Shown piece by piece: positions 12,201 through 27,200 of a stretch of 64,000 bases of DNA. The notes beneath the pieces are model-generated. The model did not search any database and was not told the DNA's origin. It was given only the letters and a program-made list of their open reading frames with translations. Within the stretch, counting starts at the first letter, position 1. Every line of letters begins with the position of its first letter. The stretch spans positions 384,352 through 448,351 of the forward strand of contig VYZI01000422.1 of assembly GCA_013397695.1 (NCBI GenBank), given 5' to 3'. Position numbers and translations under genes: made by a program. The DNA comes from Centropus unirufus. Its lineage: Eukaryota > Chordata > Aves > Cuculiformes > Centropidae.

Positions 12201-15200
12201 CATCGTTACATTTTGAAAGGGTATCACGTAGGAAAGGGCATATTCATGATTCTACAGCTAAGTGTCTGGTATTTCTCTTTTTGGGTAGAGCTGTCCCAGC
12301 CCTCAGCAGAGCACCTGGCCTGCCAAGTGGAGCTGAGGAGAGTGGAGCATTCTAGGAAGCTGGCACTGGATGAATTTGAAAGTCACAGACAGATTTTGGA
12401 AAAGCAGCTACAAAGTGAGGTAAATTATTCTGTCTAAATATTTGAATCCTTTCTTCTTCCTGTCATCTTGTTTGTGTTTGTTTATGGACCTGTGTAGGCT
12501 GTTTAGTGTGCTTTTTTTGTGTAAACATCTCTAAAGAAAACAAAGCAAAACAACACCAAAAACTGGCAAAAAAATCCCCAAACCAACATAACCAGAGTCA
12601 GTCTTTCCAAGTCATTAAGTTATCAGTGCTGACTTCCAATAGGTTGCTCTCTGTGTGTTTTGGCTGAACCTGAAAAACATTTGGGACAAGTACTCAACCA
12701 TTTGAGATAATTTGTTTTGTTTGAGTTATGGTGGGGTTTGTTTTTCTCTCCATCTTCTCCAGGTTGAACGTTGTGCCCAGTTAAAGACCCAGCTGTTGGA
12801 CTCTGAAGCTACTGCCAGAAAGTTAAACGTGCAGGTTGAAGAACTGCAACTGCAGGTGAAGCAGACACAGGCAGGTTTGTATCTTACACTGGAGTAGTCC
12901 TTCATGAAGCGAACTTACCTGACCAGTGCGAGAATTTCCAGAAGCTTAAAAACTGCAGTTGTGTAGAACTAACATAGCACCAGAGAATCAATTTCAAGTT
13001 TAAAGGCAAAACCTATTTAGAAATCCAAATTAAAGAGCAGACTCATTACAACTTCCCTTCCTTTCAGAAAACAGTCATATAGGAGGAAGGGAAAACTTTC
13101 CTCCCAGAATACTTGCATGTTTTTATTGTCTTTTATTATTTCCTCTTTTTGAAGTTATCAATATTTGGTGCTACCATAATCAACATTTTCCTGGAGACAA
13201 GTTGAGCTTTAATGCATTTTGATTCTTAAATATTCATAATAAGAATTATCAATTTGAAATTGTATTGTGTATGTCACAAATTTACATCTAACTTTTAAAC
13301 AGTTGCTGTCAAGGTTAATAACTTATACACCTTGTCTGGACATTAGAGAGAGGCACTTGAGTAAAGCAATTCAGTCTGTTGAAAATGTGTAGCTCTAAAG
13401 AGGCCTCTCTGTCAAATTGCTGATGTCGAGTATGAAAAGTAAAAGTTTTGGGATCTGTATTTAATCTGAAAATATGGACTAGAATCCTGCAATGATTATA
13501 CCTCACATATGATATGTGTTGCACCAGAGTTCAGTATATGCAGTTGTTCATATTGTTCACTAGATCAATATATACATTTTCATACATGGTACAAGTATCA
13601 GTACCTTTTGGAGCTGGAAATGTGTTAGCGTCAAAGTAGAAAATATACATATTATTTAATTAAATGACTGGAAATTCTGCAGGGAGCTTTGTTTTGCATC
13701 CGAGTTAATGATGTCATTGAAGAACCATTTATACGGAATGAAAACAACTTTGTCATTTTGCTGAGAAAGATCCTTATAGATTGGTCTTTTGGGCATCTTG
13801 AAGAATACAAGTGCAAGGCATGAAGCAGAGAGCCCAGAAACATTCAGTTTAAATGACAATTTTGGAGAAGTACGTTAAAAAAAACCAAAAAAAAACCCCA
13901 AAAAAACCCCTATCTATTTCCTATGTTGTTTTTCTCAAAAATTCTTATTTTTATCTAAATAGAAGGAAACTCTTAAGACTTGTGGCCTGCCCTGTGTCTC
14001 TCACCCTTTAACAGTGTGAGTGGATGTAATGAGTGCACAGTGGTGACATTTTCATTTATTTCTTTATTTAAACATAATTTAAGAAATAATATTATAGAGT
14101 GCATCAGTATACACTTCAGGTAGTTTTACATTGAAGGATTATGTATTAAAAAATAGTATCAGTGATAATTTGAGGCTACACTTCTATATTAAAAATATAT
14201 TAAAATCAACCCATTCAATTCTCAAGATTTAAGCCAATTCTGTGCTGATAATTTTGATCAAAGTGGAATGTAAATGCCATGTTTTACTGTTTCTGTTTTG
14301 TTATCGGTCTCCTGCCCTCACTCGTCACTGTCACTCGCCTTTCTCTTGCTATCATTTAGCTCTGGAAAACGAAGTGTATCGGAATCCAAAGCCTTCGCTT
14401 GTTGATCGCTCTGTCCTTGACTTCACTGGTGAGAGAATTGTACCTCATGATATTTACGTGGACAGCACAATCCTGAAGAATCAGGTTATGACCAACATAA
14501 CAAAGGTAAATGCTGTGCCGAGAGTTGACTATCAGCAGCATTTACAGCCATGCAGTGCTTCTCCAGATTCTGATCTGGAGTGTATGGTGCAAACCCGGGC
14601 CAGAATAAAAGAATTAGAAAAGGAGGCAGAGTATTTGGAAGAAGCCTACAGGAACTACCAACACAGAGTCATGCAGGATGCAGCTGCAAGCAGAACACTG
14701 AGAAAGACACACTCCCCTTTACTTCTAGAGCGTGCTGTTAGTAGGCACCTCTTGACTACCCAGCTTGAACTTCTAGAGGATAATACCAGCTCCCAACATT
14801 CCCCCCTGAGCAGTCCAAGAGGGGAAAAATACACAAAAAGAACTGGGCAGGTTGATGCCTTTAAAAATGCCTTAACACCACCACACAGAGGGGCATCTTC
14901 TTCACGGCGCCATTCTTCTACTCCCGTTTCCAAATCAGAAAGAGTTGTCAGTAACAAGAAGATTTCAGATGGTAAGACACGGTTGTTCACGTGGGGTGGT
15001 ATTGGGGTTTTACTTAGTGTTTCTCTCGTATTGTGGGAAGAAAAACATAGCAGCAGTCTTTCAGTCATTTCTTATTTGCTAAGAGGCAGCAGTCAGAGGC
15101 AAAACGTGCTGACTGCTCAGAGTATGGCTTCTTCATGGGAACAAGCACTGGAGAAGTACTTTGAGGAGGGCTAAATATATTGCACTTAGCTCAAGTAGCT

Positions 15201-18200
15201 TTAAAGAGCCTTATAATTCACTGCCAGTGTAACCTGATGCAGAATTTCATTGAAAAGTTGCTATGAAGTATAACTGCTTTGCAACATTTCTTGTAATTTC
15301 TGAGTTTTAATAACATTCTCTCTGCATTCCTGTCCTTTAATGTATGTAACCATTGTAGTTAATGTGTTCAGCGGAAGACTGCGTAATTTAGCTTCTCTTC
15401 TACTGAATTTTCTAATCTGAAAGGTCCAGATTTGCTTTTGCTTGTTATTTTTGCTGTGACATCTTTATAAAATATTCCTGAGCAGTTTGGGGGGGGGAGG
15501 GGGAAAGAAATGTTTGGTTGTGATTGAAGAATTATAATTTGATATTAATTTCAGTGTCAAATCATAAGTGGTTTTTTTTTTTAAAGGGGCAGTGCTCAGA
15601 AAAGCAAGCAAAATAGAATAGAAAAATTAAAAATAATGATATGGTTTAAAATCTCCTGTGCATCTGCTTCTTGAGTCGTGCAATCCTTGCCCCCCTGGTT
15701 TAAACTGGATTTAATAGTATTCAAAAAGAGGTGGTAACAAATGAAAGGTAACAAATGAAAGATAATGATCAGCTTCTATGCAAAGGAAGGTTAGGAATAA
15801 GAAGATAAGAAGGGCAGCTTAGTTTGGAAAAAGAGTTGTCTGAAGCAGGCTCTGGGAAATCTGGGAAGCAATGACTAGTGCAGAAAAGGTGGAAAGGACT
15901 TGATTAATCATTGCTTCACAGACCTCGGGATCCCATGCAATTGAAAGGAAATAGAAGTACCTTTTTGTACCATGAGTAAGTTGTGGAATTTACTGGTTCT
16001 GTGGCAAGAAGTGTAGATGCAAGAATAAAACTTCCCTGTCGGGAGTGCCCAAGTATTGATTGAGGCTAGGTCGGGGTAGATGTTGCTAGAAGTAAGATAT
16101 AAGTATTCTCCTTTCTTTGTGTTTTATTTTTGTTTTGTTTAGTAATGGGCACTGTTAGAAACAGGTTGCAAACAGTCTTACCTGTTGTGGCTGTCCCTGT
16201 GTTTCTGCAGGTAGAACATCATGCTCTGCTGCTGAAAGCATAATTGAAATCTTGAACTTCCAAAGCAGTCTTTTTATGTTTTTTCTCTTTCAGCCTCTGT
16301 ATAGACTCCTTTCAGACTACTAATCTAACCCTCCACGCACACAAATGTTAGACTAGACATTTGGAAAAAATTCTTCCCGCTGAGGATAGTGAGGCATTGG
16401 CACAGGTTGCCCAGGAAAGCTGTGGATGCCCCCTCCCTGGAAGTGTTCAAGGCCAGGTTGGATGGGGCCTTGATCCAGTCTCAGGTGTCCCTGCCCATGA
16501 CAGGTGGGTTGGAAGTGGATGATCTTTGAAGTCCCTTCCAACCCAAACCATTCTATGATTATGATCCTGACTTCTGCAGTGTGATGTGCATCACAAATAG
16601 GGTGCACTTCTATTTAAGCACCTGAAAGAACCTCAGCTAGGGGAAGTGTTAATAATGGCTTTTCCTCTGTCTCGTGAGCCAAATTAGAACTGACTACTGT
16701 AAAAGGTTTTTGGTCAATAAAGAGAAGAAAAAGAACAGTGCCTGCTTACTGAGTGAATACCAAATCTTGTGGGAAAGATAATTTGTAGTCTATTAATGGA
16801 AGACCTGTGTGGCTGCAATAAAGGAAACTTAAGACTGCAAATGAAAATTTAAGCAAAGTGCTGGACTTTGCAAGTTTGATTAAAAGCCTCTTTAATAGAG
16901 GGTTTGTTTTTTACATTGGTTTCCTAGGAAACTCAAGACTTCTCTAGTCATACTGTCTGGCTGTTTTCCTTCCCTGATAACTTTCCAGCTAATGATAAAT
17001 AGCTGAGGGTAAAATCTTCAAAGATTTTCTCCTCTGCTTCATCACCCATTTTAACAAATCTGTAGAAAATGTAACCTTCTGGTTAACTTTCCTAATGAAG
17101 AATGGCCTTTGGGAGACCTCAAGCATTATCTTTTGCTGGCTACTAAGCACATCCCTAGCTTAAAAACTGAGTCTGTGACTGCTTTCTCTAACGCCTAGCA
17201 TGGGAGAAATAATTTGGTGTTTGGCAGAAGGGCTGCTGTTCGTGGGAAACATGGATGTATTATGGGGTGATGATAATTACAGGCTTTGTGAGGACTAAGT
17301 TGGTGATAGTGAAGGGGAATAGTAAGAGGGGAATTCCCATAAAGCAGAGGTAAAAAAAAAAAAGAAATAACCAGTGCAAGTAAATTCATGTTAAGATCTG
17401 GATGTTCATCGTTACATAGTGGCAGATGCCTGCACAGACCAATTATGCATGTGTTGTAAAAACCAGCCTTGTTTGAGATGTGATAGGACAGATAACTGAC
17501 TAATACAAATTGTGGGATTTTATCTGCAGACATCAATGGCTCGTACCTTGCCTCTTCACAGCACAGTGTTGACCAGGTGCTTTCTCCTATTTCAAAGCCA
17601 CATATACTTTCATCTCCTGAGCTTGTTTCTTCCACACCCTCCACCCGTGGCCAGAAAATCAGGTAAGATTGTTAACCTGCTCTTTAAAGCAGCATTTATC
17701 TAACTGTTCATGATGATAGAGGCTTTTGCAGTCCAAGCAAACCATTAATTTTTTTAGTGAGAACTTCTCTAAAGATGGATAAGGATTTCCATGCTTCAAG
17801 AGGAACTTACTTTTTAAAAAAACCCAAACATTCCCTCCTCCCCTCAAAACCAAACACCTTTGGCACATATGATTTGACATTTTCACCTCTGTTAAATTCA
17901 AGCTTTCTTACAGTGTGAAATTACGTGAAGTGAAATACTTAAACATCAAATTCATGGGAATATTCAAAAATATTGAATGCAATATTTTTTTTTAAAAAGG
18001 CCTGTCCTATGGCAAAGTAAAAATTTATGGACAAAGTGTTTTGTAAAGTCATTTCGCTGTTGTAGTTGAGCAAGGAGGACAGGTTATTCTAAAGATTCCC
18101 TGTGCTGGGGAGAAACAATAATGGTAGCACTAGCTCCAGAGCCTAAAAAATCCACTGCCATGGAAAAATGCTGGGCAGAGGGCTAAAAAGCCTGGAGAGT

Positions 18201-21200
18201 GAAAATGTGAGGCATCCTATGAGTATGTTGGTTTAATGGAGATAAAGCAAGTCAATAAATATGCATCACTGAAACATGGCTCAAATTCTGCTGTTTAGGG
18301 ACATTGGCTCCTCGGTCATTAAAATACTTCCTAGAATTGTGCTTTTCAGCACTTTCAGTTTGTGCTGCTTCAAGCAGTGTGGTATTGTTACCATGTGTAG
18401 CTTCAGAGATAGAAAGGGGTTAATTTGACGTGCTCTCTCACCACTAAGGTACACCCGACACATACAAGCCCTGCAAAATTTGGTTGTTCTTGGGCTCAGG
18501 TTAAGGCTGATCTACTTCATTGGTTTTCAGACTGCTGTAGATATCTCCTGAGATAGAGCTCTGGATTTAACAATAAACTTCTCCTTTTACCCTTCCTCTT
18601 TGCTTTTCTACTTTCCATGTGTCAGTGTTCTGATGAACTTTTAAAAGTGTTGGAAGCTGTTATTTAAAGCAAAGTGTGCTGTGGATCTTTGAGCTGCAAG
18701 TTGTGCAGCACTTGAAATCTGTTGTGTCGGGGTAGACCTTCTCTTTGATTGTGTCTCCTCTCACAGTACACCACTTCCATGCAGCTGCGTGAAGGATTCA
18801 TTGTTAATAAATAAGTGTTCTTCTGCTGATCACTAATTTCAGAAAATGTGTTTTTTAAAAGTTTCCTAAAAATGTAAAATCTGTTCCTGAAAGTAAATGT
18901 CAGTTAAACACCTTTTTTATATGCCTATGTACAATATCTATGAAAAAAAATCTATTTTTTTAGACATGTGAGGAAGGTATGCATATGTCCAAGATATATC
19001 CGACTTCCCCTGGTGTCTGATAACTCTGGACAATATTGAAAATTTAAAATTTTAGACTATGTATTTCTTTCAGTAAGAATAAGACCTGTGCTCTGTTACA
19101 AATGGTAAAGGTATAAATGGTTACAAATGTGAAGGTACTACATTGGCCAAGTAACTGACTATCGCTTGGTATGTGTTATTTACAGCAAACCTGACAGAAA
19201 TCCTCACCCTCATATGAACTACCTGAATGTGAACATATTTTTAGCAGTTTGCTGTCATGGGTTCTTTTGGGATTTGACAGGTTTGATTCCTCTGGTAGGC
19301 TTGAGTGCCATCCATATGAAAATGGTCCTGATAAGGCTAACAAGAACTCCTGCTGATATTGTAGAATAATTTGAGAACAAACTTTATTTCAGAAGATGAT
19401 GTTGTGTCTTCAGAGGGGTAACGTCATTTTTTACCCCTCTAATTTTCAAGAAAACAGTACAATGACAAGCTTACCACAAGTTCTGTCTGAAATAGTGGTA
19501 ATCTCTCATGTTTGCCATATCAGAAAAGACATTTTGCATATGCTTCATGTTCAAAAACTGTTGAGGTTATATATTGATGCACACAAAAACTCTTTACAAA
19601 ATGTGCCTCAAATTCCTTGAGCATAGCTGTATCTCTTTTTTGTGTGTCTCTATTTTGCCCGTCTGTGACCCGACGGATGAGCTTTTGCTGATTGAAGCTT
19701 GATAGCTTCTGCTGCCTGAGAATTTAAATCAAGGCCCTTGTTCTTTCTCACTTCATTCATTAACAAGCTGTAATGCTAACTTCTTTTTGTCTGAAGAGCT
19801 TGTTCATGTACCTGTATAACTTTTCCAAATAGGAATCTTCAGTCTCCTTTGCATGTGGGAAGGGGTTGGGCAGCAGAACTTTTCTCTTTACCTTTGGTTT
19901 TTTTTAAGGTTTCTTTTAAATAGATGAATAATTTGGCAAAGTTCAGCTGCATAAAGATGACTCCTCTTTCTTCTCTATATCTCCTATTTCCATGTATGAA
20001 ATTCTTCTGTTCTCTATGGTCACTGCTGCCTCCACTCTCCAAAGCTGAGAATCCTGAATGGGTGACTTCAGAAAAAGTTTAAGTATTTAATTTTTAGTGT
20101 TTCTTTAGTAAGAAGAGACACTTGAATCATCCTTAACCCATGAGCCATCGTTTCAGATTTGTGGGCTTAAAAAAGACACAACTTGTCCTAGAGCAGCTCT
20201 AGCAGGCGTTCCTAGGGCGTTCTTATTTTGTTGTTATCCAGTCCACAATATACACTTGATGTAGAGAGGGTCTCCCTGATGATTAGAATTTGGAGAGAGC
20301 CTTTATGCACTTGGCCTTGAAAAGAAGCTGTTTGGATTTCTAGGGACTGTGAGGTTAGTTCCTTTACATGGCTGTCTCTTTTTCCCTGCTCAATCACATT
20401 TTCTACAGCAAGTCTCTCATTCCCAGTGTACCTGTGACAGGCCTTAGAAAGCGGAGGTTGAATGGTAACCTTAACATTAAGGTGCTGTGGGAAAACACTC
20501 TGTGTTCCCCTTTGAAGGATGCGGTGGAGCCCATGCTGCCTGAAGAGCTGGCAGTATTCTCTGCAAGTTCTGTTCTGGGCAGGCAGCTATGGGTTGTATT
20601 TGTTTTCTTGGGTTCCTTGTGACAAAGCAAGGGTATGAGGTCCCAATAATTTTCTTGAACTTGCTACTTTCCCAAGACATCTTTAAAGTGAAAACATTCT
20701 TTTGTTGGGTATTTTTTTAATTTCTTGTGCCTTGGACTCCTTTCCGTTACATAAAATATTTGAGAAATGCGTGTGTGGGCTCTTCCAGTTATTTACTCTC
20801 ATTATAAAGCAAATGCCACATCATTGATGTGTGCTGTGGGATTAGCTGATGACCTGTGGATTTCAAGTGGCAATGGGAACTTCTTCAAAAAAAAAAAAGA
20901 AAATATGCTGCTGTAACACCAAAAAGCCATTGCCGCTTAGACCTCTGTCAGTGGGGAAAGACAATTGCTTCTGTGGCCACAGGAGCTCTTGCTTATTTGT
21001 GTTTCAAGATATGAGTGGTATGAAGGAAGCCAATAAACACAGACAGGAAGAGTAGAGTTACAGGGCAGATTATTATCTAAACCATTCCTTGTTTTGTTTT
21101 AGGGTGAAGAAACTGATTGTGATGGTTGTTACCAGTTTTGGGCTAAAGAAGCAATTTGAGACATTAACAAAATAGTTCAGATTCTGGTTATAGTTTTTTT

Positions 21201-24200
21201 TGTTTAAAATTTTAATGATAATTTTAAGCATAACACATGCAATTTAACAACTTGATGTTGATTGGCACATCTCTACTGATTTATGATATGTGGACTTTAG
21301 GAACAGTTCGGGGCTTGCATGCCATCTTTGTGTGGTGGAATGAATTTTGAAAACGATTTGGAAATACATGTGTTTAGCAGTGCTCATGAGGCAGACCTCC
21401 TCTGTTTCCTGAATCTGTAGTGCATTGGCTGTCCTAGCATTGTTGCAGGAGACAGTTTTGAAGAAAGTGGCATGTATATCTTCAAAACTTGCATCGTTTG
21501 GGGCTGTTCAGCCTGGAGAAGAGAAGACTCCAGGGAGATCTTATAGCAGCTTTCCAGTACTGGAAGGGAGCCTACAGGAAAACTGGGGAGGGACTTTTTA
21601 CAAGGGTGTTTTAGTGATAGAATGAGGGGGATTGGATACAAATTGGAGAGGGGAAGATTTAGACTAGACAATAAGAATAAATTTTTCACTCTGAGGGTCA
21701 TGAAACGCTGGCACGGGTTGCCCAGGGAAGCTGTGGATGTCTCCTTCCCTAGAAGTGCTCAAGGCCAGGTTGGATGGGGCTTTGAGCAGCCTTGTCTGGT
21801 GGGACGTGTCCCTGCCTGTGGCAAAAGGGTTGGAACTGGATCATCTTTAAGGTCCCTTCCAACCCAGGCCATTCTATGACTCTATAATCCTTAGGAACGG
21901 TTTGACGCTTAACCATTTCTGTGAAGGAAAGACTAAAAAAAATGAAATAGACTTCCAAAAGCTTGAATTTTCATTTACTCTGTCATATTTAATTTACAGG
22001 ATATTCTTCCTCAGTGATGTTACTGTTCCATCCTTCTGACAATGCAGATTTATTTGTTTGTCCCCAGATTTCTTATTGAAGTATCTCGTTGTGGGCGTAG
22101 GCTTTCTTTGTTCTCCACCCATGCCCCATTGGAGACCTGAATTCCTTAGAAATTGTAAGCACAGACATATTTATGCTGGGGTGAAGAGCACCAGCTGGTG
22201 TGAAATAAGCTCCTTTATGAAGCGCTGCTGCTGAATTTCATTAGTGACCTGTGCTCCTTTTGCTATTCTGGGTCTTGTCAGAGTTTGTTATCTGGGTCAC
22301 GTGGGAGATACCGCTCTTTCACGTGATCTTTCTGATGAGATGAGCAAGGATTTAGAATGGGGGCACTAACCTCATTTTTCATAGCACCCAGATTTTCACC
22401 CCTGCATATATGTTTTGCCAGATGCCTACCTAATCCTAATACATTTCAAGCACATCTGTTGAGATGACATCAAAGTGGGAGTTGGAAACTGTAACAGAGA
22501 GCCTAAAAAGGCAAATTTGTTATTTTCAGTTGACTAAGAGTCACACTTTGTCGTATTTCTCCCTTTCCTGTTTTTTTCTTATTCCTTTTTATGCCTTATG
22601 AGAGTGTATTTTGTTTTAATGTAACACCTTTCTGTCATATATATGCCTTGGAGAATGCCTGCGGGGAGATGACTATCAGAGAGACAGAGCTGACTTTTGG
22701 TCTGAGAGAACTGTATTTAAGCTCCTTAACTTTTGAGTCAGAAAGTTAGAGCATTTTGTTTGCATGTTTTTTTGCATTTGGTTTAGTGTGTTGCTAAGCA
22801 TGTGGCTAATCCTTGTATTTAAATCTGAGTGCTATTTGCTTAAAAGTTTAGCATTTGTATTAATTAAATTATTATGTATTTATTAAATTATGTTCTTCTT
22901 TCAGACTTCATAATCAACAAGCAGACAAACAAGATTTCAGTGATATCCCCAAACCAGAGAAACTAATGTATGAGGACCTTGAAGAACGCATTTCTTCTCC
23001 TGAGAGTAAGTCTCAGTGCATTTTAGTCAATTTGTTTAACACCTTTGAGCTAAACAGTTGCAAGGCAATTATCTCAATAGCTTAAGACTATAGTTGGAGA
23101 GAAAAAAATCTGACTCATGCTGGAAATAAGAAAACAAACTATCTTAGGTGATGAGAAATTAATTTTCTTCTTCATATTTGAATCTTGAGAGGAAAAGGCC
23201 CCCCTTCCCTGGAAGTGTTCAAGACCATGTTGGATGGGATCTTAAGCAGCCTGATCTAGCAGGAGGTATCCCAGTCTTTGGCAGGGGACTTGGAACTGGA
23301 TCATCTTTAAGGTCCCTTTTAACCCAAACCATTCTGGGATTCTACAGGATTATGTAGTTATAAATAAACAAATACTAAAATGGAGTTGGTTCTGAAATTT
23401 GTGAACATGCGTTTTGGTAAGAAATGTTGCACAGCGTGTTCTGATTAAACCAAGTATGTCTGACAGTTTTTCCAGAATGTTTTAAAATTGTGTAGAATCT
23501 CTTTCTTTTAAAACAAGAAAGTGTGCTTGTATATGAACTAATGTGAAATTCCAAGGAGTGCTTATCATGGACCAACATCAGAGGAAGCTGTAATTCTGAA
23601 GGTATTCTGAAGTTTCTGCAGCCATTACGTAGGGTCTTGTTGATTTTTTTTTTCCTTCAGCAACTGAGACTTTAATAGAATCATGAATTAGGAGTTACTT
23701 TAGAAGCATGTGTAAATGTGTGAAGAACACTCACAATTATGCTGTCATTAATCAACATCTTTCAGTAGTTTTCAAACATATGGTTCATTTACTGAAATGT
23801 GAATTTTATCCTATTTTTTTCCCCTGATGAGATCAGCTTTTTCTTTATTTACGTTCCTGCTCTCTGTTGAGTGCAGGAAGAATTTTGTCATTATGTGGTG
23901 TTCTGCATTGCATGCTATGAAATGTTGTTTACTTCTCTTGGCGTGCTGTAGTCGAGCCTGAAGAGTCAGTTTTCAAAAAAAAATGGATGTAAATAAAGTA
24001 CTTCAGGAAGAGGAGAACAATAGAATATAATGTGCTTTTAGCCATTACTATATGGACAGAGATAGAAGCACAGTTACTGGCTTTATTTCCCCTTTTTTTT
24101 GGCGTTTGAGTGACATGTTGAAGTTGGACCTGAAGTTCTCCCATGAAACCATGGGTTTTAAAGTCAGTGAAACCAGCAACGAGAAAGATGTGAACAGCAA

Positions 24201-27200
24201 GCTGAACGCCTTTCCCTTCTCCAAATGTCATTAGGTCTGTGAAGTCTTGAGACTGGTGGAGATTCATCAGTGGGGGGTATCATTGCATTCGTAGCTGGTG
24301 AAGAGATCATAATTATTGGATGGCAGAGTGAGAATTCACTAATTCTAAGCCCAAGACTGCCTTATTCCTTTGGTTGTGGTTAGGTTGTATGAGAGATGGA
24401 GTGATGCCCTTGCTCACTCTCCCAAACCTGTGGGGATACGGCTTTCAGTATTTTAAAAACCAACCAATAAAACAAAAAAGATATTGACTTTTTTGAAAAG
24501 CAAACATGCTGATGGTATTTGGTGATAACTAGCAGGAGCTGATGACTCTTCAATGCATTTCTCAGTGAAGTTTATACCCAGTACGTTTGTTGTTTCTAAA
24601 TTTACATCAGTTGGTTTTCTTTATATAAACTTCAAGTGCATTATTGCAGTGTGAACTGAGCCTGTAGCCACGAGTGGTTTCTATTCACCATAGCTTTTAA
24701 TAAAATTTTGATTTAATTGTTTAATTTTGTATTAGAGGCTTTTAGCAATGCATTATTTCACTTGTTTTATCACATATGCAAATAGACTGGTATTTTTGTG
24801 GCAATTAGATCTGAGTAGAAGCTGTGCCCAAATAAGTTACCACTGTATCATTTAGTGATGTGTCGTAGCCAAAGGAATAACTTAAATTTTGCATATACCG
24901 ATGATTTCTACACCAACGCTACTTTTGTTGGGGCAGACTGCATTAAAAGACATTCCCAGTATGTAGAAGGAAATCGGAATTGCTCAAGAGAGGAAAAGGT
25001 AACCCAGGAGGAAAGCAGGTGGGGAGGGTGAGGAAAAGAATATAAAATCTAAAAAGTAAATGTAGAATAGATACAATGAAGGAAGTTGTTGATAACATTA
25101 GAAAACAATGGAGTGAAGGAGATGCCAGAAAATGTGGAAAGCCTTTTAGTCCTACTGTGAGTGAGCTCTAGCAAGAAAAGATTGTAATTTCTGTTTGCAG
25201 TTGATTGCTTCTAGTTGTTGTGCTCGTCTGAATGAAATAATGCAGTTCTTGCTGCCCACCCTTGCATAAAGGAGTGAAGGTGTGCAAAGTGTGTTAACTC
25301 TTTTTTCCTCTGCAGAAAGGTTGTTTTATAATACATTGTTTGGAATTTGGGGGGAGGAGGATGTATTGTTTGTGTGGTTGGCAGACTGTTAGAAGTTAGA
25401 TATGATATTTAACAGGAACCTATTTATGTAAGGAATCCTTTGGCTATTTAAATATCCCATCACCTGAAGCATCTGCTGCTTCATGTGGAACCAATGTTGT
25501 TGTTATTGATAACTTTATAATTTAAACCTAAAGAGGGAACAAAACACCCAGAACAGACTTTCTTTTGAGTGTGACAGCCCATTATTTTGGTCTTATGTAA
25601 AACATATATAGAATTCACTTTCCTAGGCAAAACTGATTGATAGGAATTCCTGTTGCTTTTGTAAGGAACTGAAAAGATTCTCATAACTTTGCTAGACTGA
25701 CAGTTTGACAGAAGTTTTCTGTGATGCTTTCATCTGTAAATTCCTTTAAAAGAACCTTAATGTAGAGAGATCTAGACCATTCAGAGAGAGGCTGATCAGT
25801 TGGGGTATCTCGTTTTTCTTCATGTAAAATATTTGTTTTATTTTAGCGTGGAAAAGATAAATGTCTGAAACCTTCATAATATTTGAAGAATGGTAAATTG
25901 ATATTTTCTCAACTTTCACCTAAAACCTAAAGAGACGTGGAAGGTACCTGGAGGACATTATGATAAACGCTTGGAAAAATGTTCCTGTGTTATTTCAGTT
26001 TGGCTACGTAGGCATAATGGCTACACATGATTTTTTTTATCTCTTTTTGCTTTCACTCATAAAATTGAGGTAATAGCAGTCTGCATACTTTGCAAATAAA
26101 TAATTAAGAAGCAGTTGAGTATCATAGCAGTGATCACATAGAAAGTACATTAATAGTGATTTTGTAAATTCAGATCTCACGCTGTGCAGAGAGAATAAAA
26201 TATAATGTAGAATATCGAGTTAGCAGCATCCATCCTGTGCACTGGAGAAGATAAGGATCCTTAAAAAGAAATAGGATGTGATATGTGATCAAAAAATTAA
26301 AGGTTAGTTTATGTGCATGGAAAGGATGAGCTGAACTTGGACATGTAAATTTTTATGTGACCTGAATCTTGTTTATGTAAAGAAATGAAAACATTTTGTT
26401 GTATATTTGTTCATGAATCTGCTTTGGCTTTGTAAACAGGCGTGTTCCAGGAGCTGATATCAAAACTAACAATTCTGTAATTGAAGATGCAAGTACAGCC
26501 CATGATAATTCTTAATCCTCAGGGAAATGGTCAAGTTGAAGGGGAAATGCTCAATTAGTGTTGATATTTATGTGTTCTAATTCAGCTATTCCCACACTCC
26601 ATGTCCATTGCTGTGCTTCACTATTGTAGTTACAAAATAATGTAGCCATTGTTCAAATTTCTTCTCCAGATCAGGGGGACATTCCAGAGCAGTGTGAAAG
26701 TGATGCCTTGCATCTATCTGGGGACATCGTCAATGGAAACCATGTCACAGCCGCTGTGCCAGCAGCAGCCACTTCGCTGCAGGACTTAAGTGAGTTCTCA
26801 GCTCAGAAACAAAAGTGAATGCCCTGTTAAAATGTCAAACGTATGAGACAAAAGGCCAAATATTTAACATTCTGTAGGTATGGATGCTGGTGTGATTGAA
26901 AATTTTTTCCAAAAGTGATAAATCTATAATAAAGAGGAAAGAGAGTTTTATTTTGGTTTACTCTATGAGGATGTCTTTTTCACCTTAATTTTGGTTAAAT
27001 TTCTTTTTCAGTTTAAACACTTTTGCCACTTGTCCCACCCTCCTGTCCAGCTTCTGGAGACGATTTTGTTGTTTTTTTTTTTCTCCTTAGGATAAATCTT
27101 ATTTCTGCTCCTGAGAGAAACAGGACTTGGAATATTTTGTTTTGTTTAAGTATTTTATATACTGCTTGTCTGGAATTTTTTTTTTTTTTAATTTTTCTTA

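Larger units (their letters stand above)
14972..17529 (+). other. OFD1: OFD1 intron 15
   Basis: Intron of about 2.6 kb with a G-run at 15,489-15,498, a perfect 14-base tandem pair at 15,733-15,760 (unit ggtaacaaatgaaa) and a CR1 3' end at about 16,358-16,568. Confidence 0.6.

Noticed and set aside
14655..15068. 137-codon minus-strand open frame
   Set aside because: It is the antisense shadow of OFD1 exon 15.
16353..16607. 84-codon minus-strand open frame (and similar ones at 21,384-21,701 and 21,749-21,958)
   Set aside because: These are antisense readings through CR1 3' ends, not genes.
17195..17644. 149-codon minus-strand open frame
   Set aside because: It overlaps OFD1 exon 16 on the other strand and has no recognisable domain.
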